A stretch of DNA of 64,000 bases from Mycteria americana (lineage: Eukaryota; Chordata; Aves; Ciconiiformes; Ciconiidae), in NCBI RefSeq assembly GCF_035582795.1, contig NC_134390.1, positions 1,317,560-1,381,559 on the forward strand, in the 5' to 3' direction. Below are positions 1 through 11,209 of the stretch, piece after piece. Both the position numbers and the translations under genes were made by a program. The stretch's first letter is position 1. Every line of letters begins with the position of its first letter. Below the pieces are notes generated by a model, which was not told the DNA's origin, made no database searches, and was given only the letters and a program-made list of their open reading frames with translations.

Positions 1-47
1 CGTGGTCGCCGTCCAGCCGGCAGCGTCACCGCCTGTGCCAAGGCATC

Positions 48-79
48 TTCCTCCTCCTCCTCCTCCTCCTCCTCCTCCT
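48..79. repeat. (TCC)n microsatellite at left edge
   Basis: An almost pure TCC run of about ten units ends in CTGCAG. The pyrimidine tract plus CAG looks like a splice acceptor, but nothing recognisable is encoded downstream, so it is recorded only as a microsatellite. Confidence 0.75.
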
Positions 80-340
80 GCAGAGCCTGGCTGGGGCAGG
101 GGGACCCGACACAAACCTCCTGCAGCCTCTGGGGACTTTGGGCGGACCCCAGTAGGCTCTTTGCTGGGATGAAACCGGTCCCAGGAGGCCAGGACCACCT
201 CGCCGATGCCCGCACGGGGTCCTTTGTCCCCACCCTGAGGGACAGTGGCCGCAGACAGCAGCGGGGGGCACCCCTGGGGCTACCGTGGCGTGGCACCCAG
301 GGATGCGGGGCTGCGCGGTGCACAGGGCAAAGCCCGTCCC

Positions 341-3300
341 GAAGTCCTGGACCCTGGGGCTGTGCTGTACCCCATGTCCTGGCCCCCCAAATCTCTCCTG
401 TGACCCCGGGGCTGTGCTGTACCCCATGTCCTGGCCCCCCAAATCTCTCCTGTGACCCCGGGGCTGTGCTGTACCCCATGTTCCAGCCCCCCAAATCTCT
501 CCTGTGACCCCAGGGCTGTGCTGTACCCCATGTTCTAGCCCCCCAAATCTCTCCTGTGACCCCAGGGCTGTCCTGTACCCCATGTCCTGGCCTCCCAAAT
601 CTCTCCTGTGACCCCAAGGCTGTGCTGTACCCCATGTCCTGGCCCCCCAAATCTCTCCTGTGACCCCGGGGCTATGCTGTACCCCATGTTCTAGCCCCCC
701 AAATCTCTCCTGTGGCCCCAGGGCTGTGCTGTACCCCATGTCCTGGCCCCCCAAATCTCTCCTGTGACCCCGGGGCTGTGCTGTACCCCATGTCCTGGCC
801 CCCCAAATCTCTCCTGTGACCCCAGGGCTGTGCTGTACCCCATGTCCTGGCCCCCCAAATCTCTCCTGTGACCCCAGGGCTGTGCTGTACCCCATGTTCC
901 AGCCCCCCAAATCTCTCCTGTGACCCCGGGGCTGTGCTGTACCCCATGTCCTGGCCCCCCAAATCTCTCCTGTGACCCCAGGGCTGTGCTGTACCCCATG
1001 TCCTGGCCCCCCAAATCTCTCCTGTGACCCCGGGGCTGTGCTGTACCCCATGTCCTGGCCCCCCAAATCTCTCCTGTGACCCCGGGGCTGTGCTGTACCC
1101 CATGTTCCAGCCCCCCAAATCTCTCCTGTGACCCCAGGGCTGTGCTGTACCCCATGTTCTAGCCCCCCAAATCTCTCCTGTGACCCCAGGGCTGTCCTGT
1201 ACCCCATGTCCTGGCCTCCCAAATCTCTCCTGTGACCCCAAGGCTGTGCTGTACCCCATGTCCTGGCCCCCCAAATCTCTCCTGTGACCCCGGGGCTATG
1301 CTGTACCCCATGTTCTAGCCCCCCAAATCTCTCCTGTGGCCCCAGGGCTGTGCTGTACCCCATGTCCTGGCCCCCCAAATCTCTCCTGTGACCCCGGGGC
1401 TGTGCTGTACCCCATGTCCTGGCCCCCCAAATCTCTCCTGTGACCCCAGGGCTGTGCTGTACCCCATGTCCTGGCCCCCCAAATCTCTCCTGTGACCCCA
1501 AGGCTGTGCTGTACCCCATGTCCTGGCCCCCCAAATCTCTCCTGTGACCCCGGGGCTGTGCTGTACCCCATGTCCTGGCCCCCCAAATCTCTCCTGTGAC
1601 CCCAGGCCTGTGCTGTACCCCATGTCCTGGCCTCCCAAATCTCTCCTGTGACCCCAAGGCTGTGCTGTACCCCATGTTCTGGCCCCCCAAACCTGTCCTG
1701 TGACCCCAGGGCTGTGCTGTACCCCATGTCCTGGCCCCCCAAATCTCTCCTGTGACCCCGGGGCTGTGCTGTACCCCATGTCCTGGCCCCCCAAATCTCT
1801 CCTGTGACCCCGGGGCTGTGCTGTACCCCATGTCCTGGCCCCCCAAATCTCTCCTGTGACCCCGGGGCTGTGCTGTACCCCATGTCCTGGCCCCCCAAAT
1901 CTCTCCTGTGACCCCAGGGCTGTGCTGTACCCCATGTCCTGGCCCCCCAAATCTCTCCTGTGACCCCGGGGCTGTGCTGTACCCCATGTTCTAGCCCCCC
2001 AAATCTCTCCTGTGACCCCAGGGCTGTGCTGTACCCCATGTTCGAGCCCCCCAAATCTCTCCTGTGACCCCAGGGCTGTGCTGTACCCCATGTCCTGGCC
2101 CCCCAAATCTCTCCTGTGACCCCAGGGCTGTGCTGTACCCCATGTTCTAGCCCCCCAAATCTCTCCTGTGACCCCAGGGCTGTGCTGTACCCCTTGTCCT
2201 GGCCCCCCAAATCTCTCCTGTGACCCCAGGCCTGTGCTGTACCCCATGTCCTGGCCCCCAAACCTGTCCTGTGACCCCAGGGCTGTGCTGTACCCCATGT
2301 CCTGGCCCCCCAAATCTCTCCTGTGACCCCGGGGCTGTGCTGTACCCCATGTTCTAGCCCCCCAAATCTCTCCTGTGACCCCGGGGCTGTGCTGTACCCC
2401 ATGTCCTGGCCCCCCAAATCTCTCCTGTGACCCCAGGGCTGTGCTGTACCCCATGTCCTGGCCCCCCAAATCTCTCCTGTGACCCCGGGGCTGTGCTGTA
2501 CCCCATGTACTGGCCCCCCAAATCTCTCCTGTGACCCCAGGGCTGTGCTGTACCCCATGTCCTGGCCCCCCAAATCTCTCCTGTGACCCCAGGGCTGTGC
2601 TGTACCCCATGTCCTGGCCCCCAAATCTCTCCTGTGACCCCGGGGCTGTGCTGTACCCCATGTCCTGGCCCCCCAAATCTCTCCTGTGACCCCAGGGCTG
2701 TGCTGTACCCCATGTCCTGGCCCCCCAAATCTCTCCTGTGACCCCGGGGCTGTGCTGTACCCCATGTCCTGGCCCCCCAAATCTCTCCTGTGACCCCAGG
2801 GCTGTGCTGTACCCCATGTCCTGGCCCCCCAAATCTCTCCTGTGACCCCAGGGCTGTGCTGTACCCCATGTCCTGGCCCCCCAAATCTCTCCTGTGACCC
2901 CAGGGCTGTGCTGTACCCCATGTCCTGGCCCCCCAAATCTCTCCTGTGACCCCAGGGCTGTGCTGTACCCCATGTCCTGGCCCCCCAAATCTCTCCTGTG
3001 ACCCCGGGGCTGTGCTGTACCCCATGTCCTGGCCCCCCCAAATCTCTCCTGTGACCCCAGGGCTGTGCTGTACCCCATGTCCTGGACCCCCAGATCTCTC
3101 CTGTGACCCCAGGGCTGTGCTGTACCCCATGTCCTGGCCCCCCCAAATCTCTCCTGTGACCCCAGGGCTGTGCTGTACCCCATGTCCTGGCCCCCCAAAT
3201 CTCTCCTGTGACCCCAGGGCTGTGCTGTACCCCTTGTCCTGGCCCCCCAAATCTCTCCTGTGACCCCGGGGCTGTGCTGTACCCCATGTTCCAGCCCCCC

Positions 3301-3950
3301 AAATCTCTCCTGTGACCCCGGGGCTGTGCTGTACCCCATGTCCTGGCCCCCCAAATCTCTCCTGTGACCCTGGGGCTGTGCTGTACCCCATGTCCTGGCC
3401 CCCCAAATCTCTCCTGTGACCCCGGGGCTGTGCTGTACCCCATGTCCTGGCCCCCCAAATCTCTCCTGTGACCCCAGGGCTGTGCTGTACCCCAAGTCCT
3501 GGCCCCCCAAATCTGTCCTGTGACCCCAGGCCTGTGCTGTACCCCATGTCCTGGCCCCCCAAATCTCTCCTGTGACCCCAGGGCTGTGCTGTACCCCATG
3601 TCCTGGCCCCCCCAATCTCTCCTGTGACCCCAGGGCTGTGCTGTACCCCATGTTCTAGTCCCCCAAATCTCTCCTGTGACCCCAGGGCTGTGCTGTACCC
3701 CATGTTCTAGTCCCCCAAATCTCTCCTGTGACCCCAGGGCTGTGCTGTACCCCATGTCCTGGCCCCCCAAACCTGTCCTGTGACCCCAGGGCTGTGCTGT
3801 ACCCCATGTCCTGGCCCCCCAGATCTCTCCTGTGACCCCGGGGCTGTGCTGTACCCCATGTCCTGGCCCCCCAGATCTCTCCTGTGACCCCGGGGCTATG
3901 CTGTACCCCATGTTCTAGCCCCCCAAATCTGTCCTGCAACCTGGGGCTGT
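341..3950. repeat. 52-bp minisatellite, about 69 copies
   Basis: A head-to-tail array with a 52-bp unit. Each unit contains AAATCTCTCCTGTGACC, a GGGCTGTGCTGTACCCC core and a CCATGTCCTGG or CCATGTTCTAG variant followed by a C run. Variant units recur at a 624-bp spacing (12 units): GCTGTCCTGT near 571 and 1195, GGGCTATG near 672 and 1296, and TGTGGCCCC near 711 and 1335. The GGGCTATG variant appears again near 3896, which is 50 units beyond 1296. A few 51- and 53-bp units break the register. The unit has no stop codon in the minus-strand frames, which creates open frames up to 871 codons. These are not genes. The minus strand carries three G runs of four or more per unit. Confidence 0.97.
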
Positions 3951-6100
3951 GCAACGTCCCATGTCTCGGCTCCCCAGATCTGCCCAGCGTCCCCAGGGCT
4001 GTGCTACCTCCAACCCCGCACAGCGAAGGACGCACAGGTTTGCACGAGCCCTCCTGCTCGAGCACCTTCGCACGGACGAGGTCTCGCTCCCCACATTTGT
4101 GGCGAGGCCCGGATGCGGGCCCGGTGAGCACCCCGAGAGGGCTGCGGGCCACCCCGCGGGGCTGCGGGCTACCGAGGTTTCTTACCAGCAGATGTCAGCT
4201 CCCGCCCGGGGATGCGAGGCCGGCGCTTGCCTGGCTCCCATTCTGGCTCTGCACCCTCGCACACGCGTGTGGCGGGGCTGCAGCCCTCCCCGGGGGGCGA
4301 CGGGCCCCGGGGGGCAGCGGGGTGACCTGGTGGCCCTAGGGCTGTGCGTGCCCTCAGCGCTGCAGCCCCCCGGGACGGCCCCCGGCTCTTCCTCTGGGAG
4401 CTGTGCAGGTCCCGCTCGTGCCCCGGGGCCCGTTTGGGGCTGCTCTGGGGCGGTCACATAAGAAAATATCTCGTTATCAAAATTACAGCGTGCGGCGGAG
4501 GGGCTGGGTGCTGGGCTGAGCATCCTGGGGGGTTTTGGTGCAAGCAGAGGAGCAAGGGGAAAATGAGGGTCCTGCTCGCAGGCAGGGGAGGGGGGAAGGC
4601 TGCCCAGGGCCAGAGCTGTCGGGGAGCAATGGAGAGGGGCTGGGCCGGCACCCCCAGACCACGAGCAGCCCCCGGCCCGGGAGCAGATGTCGTCTGAGCC
4701 CAGCATCCGAATTACGCCCACCTGGGAGCCTCCATCGAGCTGCAAAGCAGGGGCCAGGGACGACAAACCAACTGCTTGTCCCAGACGCCCGCACCCCGGC
4801 AGCGGGTCGGGGCGCTTCACCCGCACCCCCAGTTTGACGGCGCCCTCCGAGGCAGCTCCGTGCAGGAGCTGTGCCGCGCTGGCTGCCCTCAGCGCGGGGA
4901 CCCCCAGCACCCCACGTGCATGCGTGGGGCAAGGGGACTGGGACGCGGCGGGTTGGATCCTGCTCCCCAGCAACCAGGTTCCCGCGTCCCCAGCCCACCC
5001 AGGACAAGCCCCCTACAAAGCTGCCGGCGTGGCCCCGCTCCCAGCAGGAAAAGCCCCACTCGGGGCTGAGCCTCGGGGGGTTTCTGCCCCAGCAGCGCTG
5101 GGGAAAAGGGTCTTTCCCCACCCTGATAAACCCTTTTCTGGACAAGGCATTGCACCCCTCTCTTTTCCAGAGAGCTCTGGGAACGGGGTGCCCACAGAGC
5201 CGTGGGGACGTCCTGGCTTCACCCGGGGGACGGCACGGCTGGGGTGTCACTCGCTGTCCCCTGCGTGTGATGGAGATGTCTCCCCCGAACAGGGACTGTC
5301 CCCAGCATCCCCCAGCTCCAGGGTGTCCCCAGCCCTGCTCTCGGGAGGAGGACGCCTGGGCCGGCTCCACGGTGCCGGAGGCAACCGGGAGCGAACCTGA
5401 GCTGTGCCTGCAGCCGCCGCGTCCTGCGGGCTGCCAGGAGCCCAGCGGGCCAGTAGCCGCTCTGCGAACGGCTCCCATGCTGAACGGGGGGCTTGCTCCC
5501 GGGGGACAGCGGGGTTGTGGCCCTTCCCTCCCCACTTGCCAGGGGTGCTTGAGCCCATCTGTGCCTCCTGGTCCATCTGGGCACTTTGGCATCCCACCCC
5601 TGCCTGCCTCCTCGCCGGCGGAGCAGCCAGGGGAAACTGAGGCAGGGAGCCATGGGAGAGGCTCGGCCCCGTGCATCTCCAGAGCACCCCGTAGCATCGG
5701 GACGCGCTGGGTGCCCCGTCCTCTGTGCCCCACGCCTGGAGGTTTTGGGGGGCAGGAGGTGGCCAGCAGGCAGGAGGAGAGCTGCAGCGAGGGCTGGGGA
5801 CGCGGGCGGTCCCCACAGAGTGTCTCCAGCCCCTGACACGTCCCTTCTCCAGCACCAACAGTTAGGGTGGTGGAACACCCTCTGCAGCCAACTGGACCCC
5901 ACGGCCGGGCCACCAGGACGGTGCCTGTGGGATCTGGGAGACCCCCCGAAACCGACCTGCCGGGGGACCCCAGGGACAGACACCCTTTGTCACAGCCCCC
6001 CGCCACCTCTCCCTGGTGCCACCATCGCTCAAATTGACAAACACGGGTCAGCGAGCGCTGGCTGCGGCCCCCCGGCCCCCCGCTGCCCCGCCGGGCCCCC
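3951..6100. other. GC-rich non-coding interval
   Basis: Unique, very GC-rich sequence after the 52-bp array decays at about 3920-4020. The translated frames (for example 4483-6006 minus and 4871-5836 plus) are proline-, glycine- and arginine-rich with no recognisable domain. I see no gene here. Confidence 0.5.
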
Positions 6101-6109
6101 CGGCTCCTG

Positions 6110-6325
6110 ATTTCTCTTTAATTGCATTCCCCAGTGTCATGCAAATCAGCCGTCCCGGGCGCAGCTGCCGGGATTAAATTAGACCCCGTTAATACGCGGT
6201 AATTGCGTTTCCGCACAGGCCCAGGAATGCCGGCCCGGGCGTGGGGGCGGTGGGCGGCCGGCACCAGGGCGGCAATCGGCTTTCACAATATTTACTCTGG
6301 CAATTACCCTCCCCTCCAGGCTGCG
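6110..6325. promoter_or_regulatory. candidate enhancer with octamer and homeodomain sites
   Basis: An AT-rich island inside GC-rich DNA. It holds a perfect POU octamer ATGCAAAT (6139-6146), an E-box CAGCTG (6162-6167), a K50-type homeodomain site GGATTA (6171-6176) followed by AAATTA, TAATTG at 6200-6205, and a further AT-rich stretch with CAATATTTA and CAATTACC near 6285-6310. This is the kind of composition seen in conserved neural enhancers, and NEUROD4 is the nearest gene, about 5 kb downstream. The function is inferred from motifs only. Confidence 0.4.
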
Positions 6326-6532
6326 GCCCCTCCGAGGCCAGGGGCTGGCAAGGGGATTAGGGGACGGAGAGAAACTCTGGGGTGGGGGGCGGTGGCCGGC
6401 GGTGCTGGTGGGACACGGGGACAGGGGTGGGATGAGCTTCCCCCCCTTCTCATCATCCCCAAATTTTGCTCCTTGTATGCGCAGGTTTGTGCCCTGCTTG
6501 GAGCATCTGGGTGGTGGCTTCATCCCCTCTCC

Positions 6533-7380
6533 AGGTGGAGCATCATCGAGGTGGAGCATGACTGAGGTGGAGCATGACCAAGGTGGAGCATCCCAGGATG
6601 GAGCATCGTCAAGGTGGAGCATCCTAGGGTGGAGCATGATCGAGGTGGAGCATCCCAGGGTGGAGTATCATCAAGGTGGAGCAACCCAGGATGGAGCATC
6701 GTCAAGGTGGAGCATCCTAGGGTGGACCATCATCGAGCTGGAGCATGACCAAGGTGCAGCATCCTAGGGTGGAGCATCATTGAGGTGGAGCACCCCAGGA
6801 TGGAGCATCGTTGAGGTGGAGCATGACCGAGGCGGAGCATGACCAAGGTGGAGTATCCCATGTTGGAGCAGCATCAAGGTGGAGCAGCATCAAGGTGGAG
6901 CATCCCAGGATGGAGCATCATCAAGGTGGAGCATGACCAAGGTGGAGCATCCTAGGGTGGAGCATCGTTGAGGTGGAGCATCCTAGGGTGGAGCATCATT
7001 GAGGTGGAGCATCCCAGGATGGAGCATCGTTGAGGTGGAGCATCTTAGGGTGGAGCACCATCAAGGTGGAGCATGACCAAGGTGGAGCATCCTAGGGTAG
7101 AGCATTGTTGAGGTGGAGCATCCCAGGGTGGAGCATCATCAAGGTGGAGCATGACCAAGGTGGAGCATCCTAGGGTGGAGCATCATTGAGGTGGAGCATC
7201 CCAGGATGGAGCATCGTTGAGGTGGAGCATCCTAGGGTGGAGCATCATCAAGGTGGAGCATGACCAAGGTGGAGCATCCTAGGGTAGAGCATTGTTGAGG
7301 TGGAGCATCCTAGGGTGGAGCATGACCAAGGTGGAGCATCCCAGGGTGGAGCAGCATCAAGATGGAGCAGCATCAAGGCA
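6533..7380. repeat. 15-16-bp minisatellite (GTGGAGCATC type)
   Basis: About 54 degenerate head-to-tail copies of a 15-16-bp unit built on GGTGGAGCATC followed by a variable tail such as CTAGG, CCAGG, ATCAA or GACCAA. Successive GTGG starts fall at 6551, 6567 and 6583. The minus strand gives cysteine- and leucine-rich artefact frames. Confidence 0.93.
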
Positions 7381-8690
7381 GAGCACCCCAAATCTAGCTC
7401 CTTTTGGCAAGTCCTGCAGCCGTTGGGAGAACCTGCTCCAGGTCCCCCCCAAGTCCCACACATCACCCCAGCCCCGCTGGCATTGCGGCTTGCCCCTGTG
7501 GCTGCAGCCCTGGGATGTGGAGCATCTGAGAAGGATGATGCTTTCAAGGGTGATTTCCTTGCAGAGTATCAGGGAAGGGCCACAGAGTGAGGGACATCTT
7601 GCGTGTGACCAACAGACGGGCGTAACGTGGACGAGCTCAGGACCTGCCACTTCTTCTCCAGATGTCACCGGGACGGTGCAGTCTGTTCCTCCCCCCACAG
7701 CAGAGAGGGAAACTGAGGCTTGGGACGAGCAGACACCAGTGGGAATAAGCAGGGTGACGGGGACACGCCGTGCCCCTGAGCTGAGATGGCTGTGGGGTAA
7801 CAAGCCGGTGTCCGGAGCCACCAGTGCCCAGGGAACGGAGCGCTGGGGAGGGCTGTGGGGTGGTGGAAAGGCGATGGGGGGGACGGGATGAGATGTGGGG
7901 GACCTGCAGGGGATGGGCGACGTGAGGGGTTGACCCCTGAGAGATGGAGGGTTAAATGGGGGATGGAGATGGAAGGGATGGAAGGGGGAGGGATGGAAAG
8001 ACACGGGGGGGGGGGGGATGAGAGGGCTACGCAGGGGGCATCGAGGAGGGGGGACACAAGGGAAGGACACGCGGGGGGGGGAGGGCTCTCAGGGAGGGTG
8101 GGAGGCTCCTGCGGTGGGCACGGCTTGGGGTTTGGGGATCACCAGCACAGCCCTGGTTTGCCGGGGGCTGGATGCGGGGCTGAGCCCAGCTGGTAAACGG
8201 CGATGCCCGGCTGCGTTCCCTCCTCTCCACCTCGGGGACCCCCAGCACCCGCCCGGGATGGGGCAGGGGGGGCTGCACCTCCACCCCCGCCACAGCCCTC
8301 CCACCCTCTGCCCACCCAGGTCCCCGTCCGGGGGCTGCGGCGCCCGTCCCCGGGGCCGGCGAGGGAGGCGGGAGCGGGAAGGTCGAACATCTTGCGAAAG
8401 CGGTCCCGGGGGGCCAGAGCCGCCCGTAACCCCAACAGATGCAAAGCCCCCGCACAATGGGATTAGCGAGCGGCACGTGGCCGGGCCTTGAAAGGCGGCA
8501 GGGCCCGCAGACAATGCATCCGCCATCGCCCCGCTCGCTCCCGGGGGTCACTCCTGCTCCCGGCATCCGGGGGCCACCGCCGGCCCCGGGGGAGGTTTCG
8601 CTGCGTCCACCCCCCCGGGCGCCCACCGGCCCCTTTGTGCGGGTGCCCGGACCTGTTGGAGCCATCTGTCAGGGAGGGGACGAAGCCGTC
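7381..8690. other. GC-rich non-coding interval
   Basis: Unique GC-rich DNA with a G homopolymer at about 8006-8017 and GGGATGGA-rich sequence at 7940-8040. Open frames on both strands overlap one another and resemble no protein family. I see no gene. Confidence 0.5.
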
Positions 8691-8709
8691 GCCGAGCCGG
8701 GCAGGGTGG

Positions 8710-8870
8710 CAACAGGCAGATTTATTGGCTGCAATCTGTTCCTGCCTGCCCTGCCCGTCCCAGCCTGGCGGTGGGAAGTAAGCCATGAATCCGCTAATGA
8801 ATTAATTAGTATTCCCCGTAATCCCAGGCTGCCAAAGACCCGATTGCAAGCGCTCCAAATGAACGTGAAG
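8710..8870. promoter_or_regulatory. candidate homeodomain-site enhancer
   Basis: An AT-rich island containing overlapping homeodomain cores TAATGAATTAATTAG (8795-8809) and the OTX/CRX-type site TAATCC (8819-8824). It stands out from surrounding GC-rich DNA, about 2.3 kb upstream of the NEUROD4 CpG island. The function is inferred. Confidence 0.4.
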
Positions 8871-9114
8871 GGTCCCGAGGGCTGGCGCGTGCGGGCAGGG
8901 TCCCACGCAGCGACGCCGAGCTCTGGGACCAGAGTGCGGGAAGGGATGGAAGGGGGTGGGATGACTTTTGGGGCGTCACCGCCGGCCCCCGCTTCCAGCC
9001 CCGCTGCTGCAGAGGGTCCCAGCGCAGCCCCTTCCCCAGGCTGGGCAGCTGCAGCCCCTGCGCTTGGAGGAGCCCAGCTCCAGGTCCGAGGGGCAGAGCA
9101 AGGCGGCCCGTAAC

Positions 9115-9290
9115 GCCCGTCCCTTAATTAATGGGGGGTCTTTTTCCGTCACCCCCTCTCGCCGGCCGGGGGCTGCGGAGCCCGGGGCCCCTTCCCTCGT
9201 CTGAGCAGCGGAGAGCTCAGCCGGGCCCCTTCTGGCCGTACCAGCCACTAATTACTCTCCCTTTGCTCTCTCATTAAAGCTGGGAGGGAG
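9115..9290. promoter_or_regulatory. candidate element with TTAATTAA and TAATTA sites
   Basis: TTAATTAA at 9124-9131 and TAATTA at 9249-9254, followed by CTTTGCTC and CATTAAAG. These are isolated AT-rich sites in GC-rich DNA, just before the 14-bp array and the NEUROD4 CpG island. Motif evidence only. Confidence 0.3.
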
Positions 9291-9549
9291 CCGTGGCCCC
9301 CGCGCCCACCCCCAGCACCTGGGTCGGAGGCAGCATCACCCGGGGCCTGGCCCCCCCGGCTCTCCCCAGCACCGACATCACCACGGCAGTGCCCGGCCAA
9401 GGGGGGCGGCGGGCGATGACGCCCGAGTCTGAGACGCCGGCAGCCCCGTGTCACTGTCACATCGTGCTCGGCCGTGCCCCGTCAGATGGGGACCCCCGGG
9501 GGGAGTCCCCACGTGGAGGGAGCTGCGCAGCAGGGGCTGTCCTGGGGCG

Positions 9550-10850
9550 GGTGTCCAGGGGTGCCCATCCAGGGGTGCCCACCTAGGGGTGCCCATCTAA
9601 GAGCGTCCATCCACTGGTGCTCATCCAAGGGTGCCCATCCAGGGGTGCTCATCTAGGGGTCCCCATTCGGAGGTGCCCATCTAGGGGTGCCCATCCTAGG
9701 GTGTTCATCCCAGGGTGCTCATGCAAGGGTGCTGGTCCAGGGATGCTCACCCAAGGGTGCCCATCCAGGGGTGCTCATCTAGGGATGCCCATCCCAAGGT
9801 GTTCATCCCCAGGTGCTCTTCCAAGGGTGCTGGTCCAGGGATGCCCATCCAGGGGTGCCCATCTAGGGGTGCTCATCTAAGAGCATCCATCCACTGGTGC
9901 TCATCCAAGGGTGCCCATCCAGGGGTGCTCATCTAGGGGTCCCCATTCAGAGGTGCCCATCTAGGGGTACCCATTCAGAGGCGCCCATCTAGGGGTGCCC
10001 ATCTAGGGGTGCTCATTCAGAGGTGCTCATCTAGAGGTGCCCGTCCTAGGGTGTTCATCCCAGGGTGCTCATCCAAGGGTGCTGGTCCAGGGATGCCCAT
10101 CCAGGGGTGCCCATCTAGGGGTTCCCATTCGGAGGTGCCCATCTAGGGGTGCCCATCCTAGGGTGTTCATCCCAGGGTGCTCATGCAAGGGTGCTGGTCC
10201 AGGGATGCTCACCCAAGGGTGCCCATCCAGGGGTGCCCATCCAGGGGTGCTCATCTAGGGATGCCCATCCCAAGGTGTTCATCCCCAGGTGCTCTTCCAA
10301 GGGTGCTGGTCCAGGGATGCCCATCCAGGGGTCCCCATTCAGGGGTGCCCACCTAGGTGTGCTCATCTAAGAGCATCCATCCACTGGTGCTCATCCAAGG
10401 GTGCCCATCCAGGGGTGCTCATCTAGGGGTCCCCATTCAGAGGTGCCCATCTAGGGGTCCCCATTCAGAGGCGCCCATCTAGGGGTGCCCATCTAGGGGT
10501 GCTCATTCAGAGGTGCTCATCTAGAGGTGCCCATCCTAGGGTGTTCATCCCAGGGTGCTCATCCAAGGGTGCTGGTCCAGGGATGCCCATCCAGGGGTGC
10601 CCATCTAGGGGTCCCCATTCAGAGGTGCCCACCTAGGGGTGCCTATCCAGGGGTGCCCATCTAGGGGTTCCCATTCAGAGGCGCCCATCTAGGGATGCCC
10701 ATCTAGGGGTGCTCATTCAGAGGTGCCCATTCAGGGATGACCATCCTAGGGTGTTCATCCCAGGGTGCTCATCCAAGGGTGCTGGTCCAGGGATGCTCCC
10801 CCAAGGGTGCCCATGCAGGGGTGCCCATCCAGGGGACCCTGGCCAGCGTA
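9550..10850. repeat. 14-bp minisatellite, about 93 copies
   Basis: A head-to-tail array of a 14-bp unit, AGGGGTGCCCATCT, with variants (GTGCTCATCC, GTCCCCATTC, GTGTTCATCC). Marker variants recur at multiples of 14: the GAGC(G/A)TCCATCCACTGG block begins at 9601, 9881 and 10371, which are 280 and 490 bp apart (20 and 35 units). Large segments were therefore duplicated within the array. It ends a few dozen bases before the CpG island holding the presumed NEUROD4 first exon. Confidence 0.95.
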
Positions 10851-11029
10851 CCCACCCGAGGATGCTCGTCTAGGGGCACCCATCCAGGGACGCTCAGGGA
10901 CCGGGGGTGCCCACCCGGGGGCACCCATCCAGGGATGCCCGAGGTTGCCGTCGGGGCCCCGGTGGGGTGGCGGGAGGAGCCGGGCTCGGTCACCTCCCCC
11001 CCGTGGGAGGAGCCACGCGGGATCCGCGG

Positions 11030-11209
11030 CCGGGCAGGAGCCGCCGGCAGCGCGGAGCTCTCAAAACCGCCCGACAGCGGAGCTGCCGCTGCCGGGGCCG
11101 CTGCCGGTGCCGTCCCCGGTGCCGCCGCGGCGGGAGCTGCCCGCGCCCCCGGGGCTGGAGGCACCATGCGCCCGCGCAAGTGACGGCGGGGACTCGCTCC
11201 GGTGCCCAG
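11030..11209 (+). other. NEUROD4: predicted non-coding exon 1 of NEUROD4
   Basis: The 3' end is set by a perfect donor CAG|GTAAGG, with GT at 11210-11211. The 5' end is approximate because no TATA box or initiator can be placed. NEUROD-family genes commonly have a non-coding first exon and a single coding exon. The acceptor at 13966-13967, nine bases before the start codon, fits this. Intron 1 would span 11210-13967 (2758 bp). Transcript data are needed to confirm the pairing. Confidence 0.55.
11166..11183 (+). other. five-codon upstream ORF in NEUROD4 5'UTR
   Basis: GGCACCATGC supplies an A at position -3 in front of an ATG that encodes MRPRK and then TGA. The stop lies 26 bases before the splice donor. 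If exon 1 is real, this minimal uORF precedes the main start and could lower or gate translation. It is not a gene in itself. Confidence 0.45.

Noticed and set aside
48-79. TCC tract plus CTGCAG as a splice acceptor of a gene to the left
   Set aside because: No coding sequence follows, and the left flank is outside the window, so it cannot be supported.
1296-3911. 871-codon minus-strand open frame and its 653- to 778-codon companions in the first 4 kb
   Set aside because: The 52-bp repeat unit lacks stops in all three minus-strand frames, so every frame is open. There is no start context, splice structure or domain.
341-3950. Possible CRISPR-like or protein-repeat array
   Set aside because: Units are contiguous without unique spacers, and the genome is vertebrate; it is a minisatellite.
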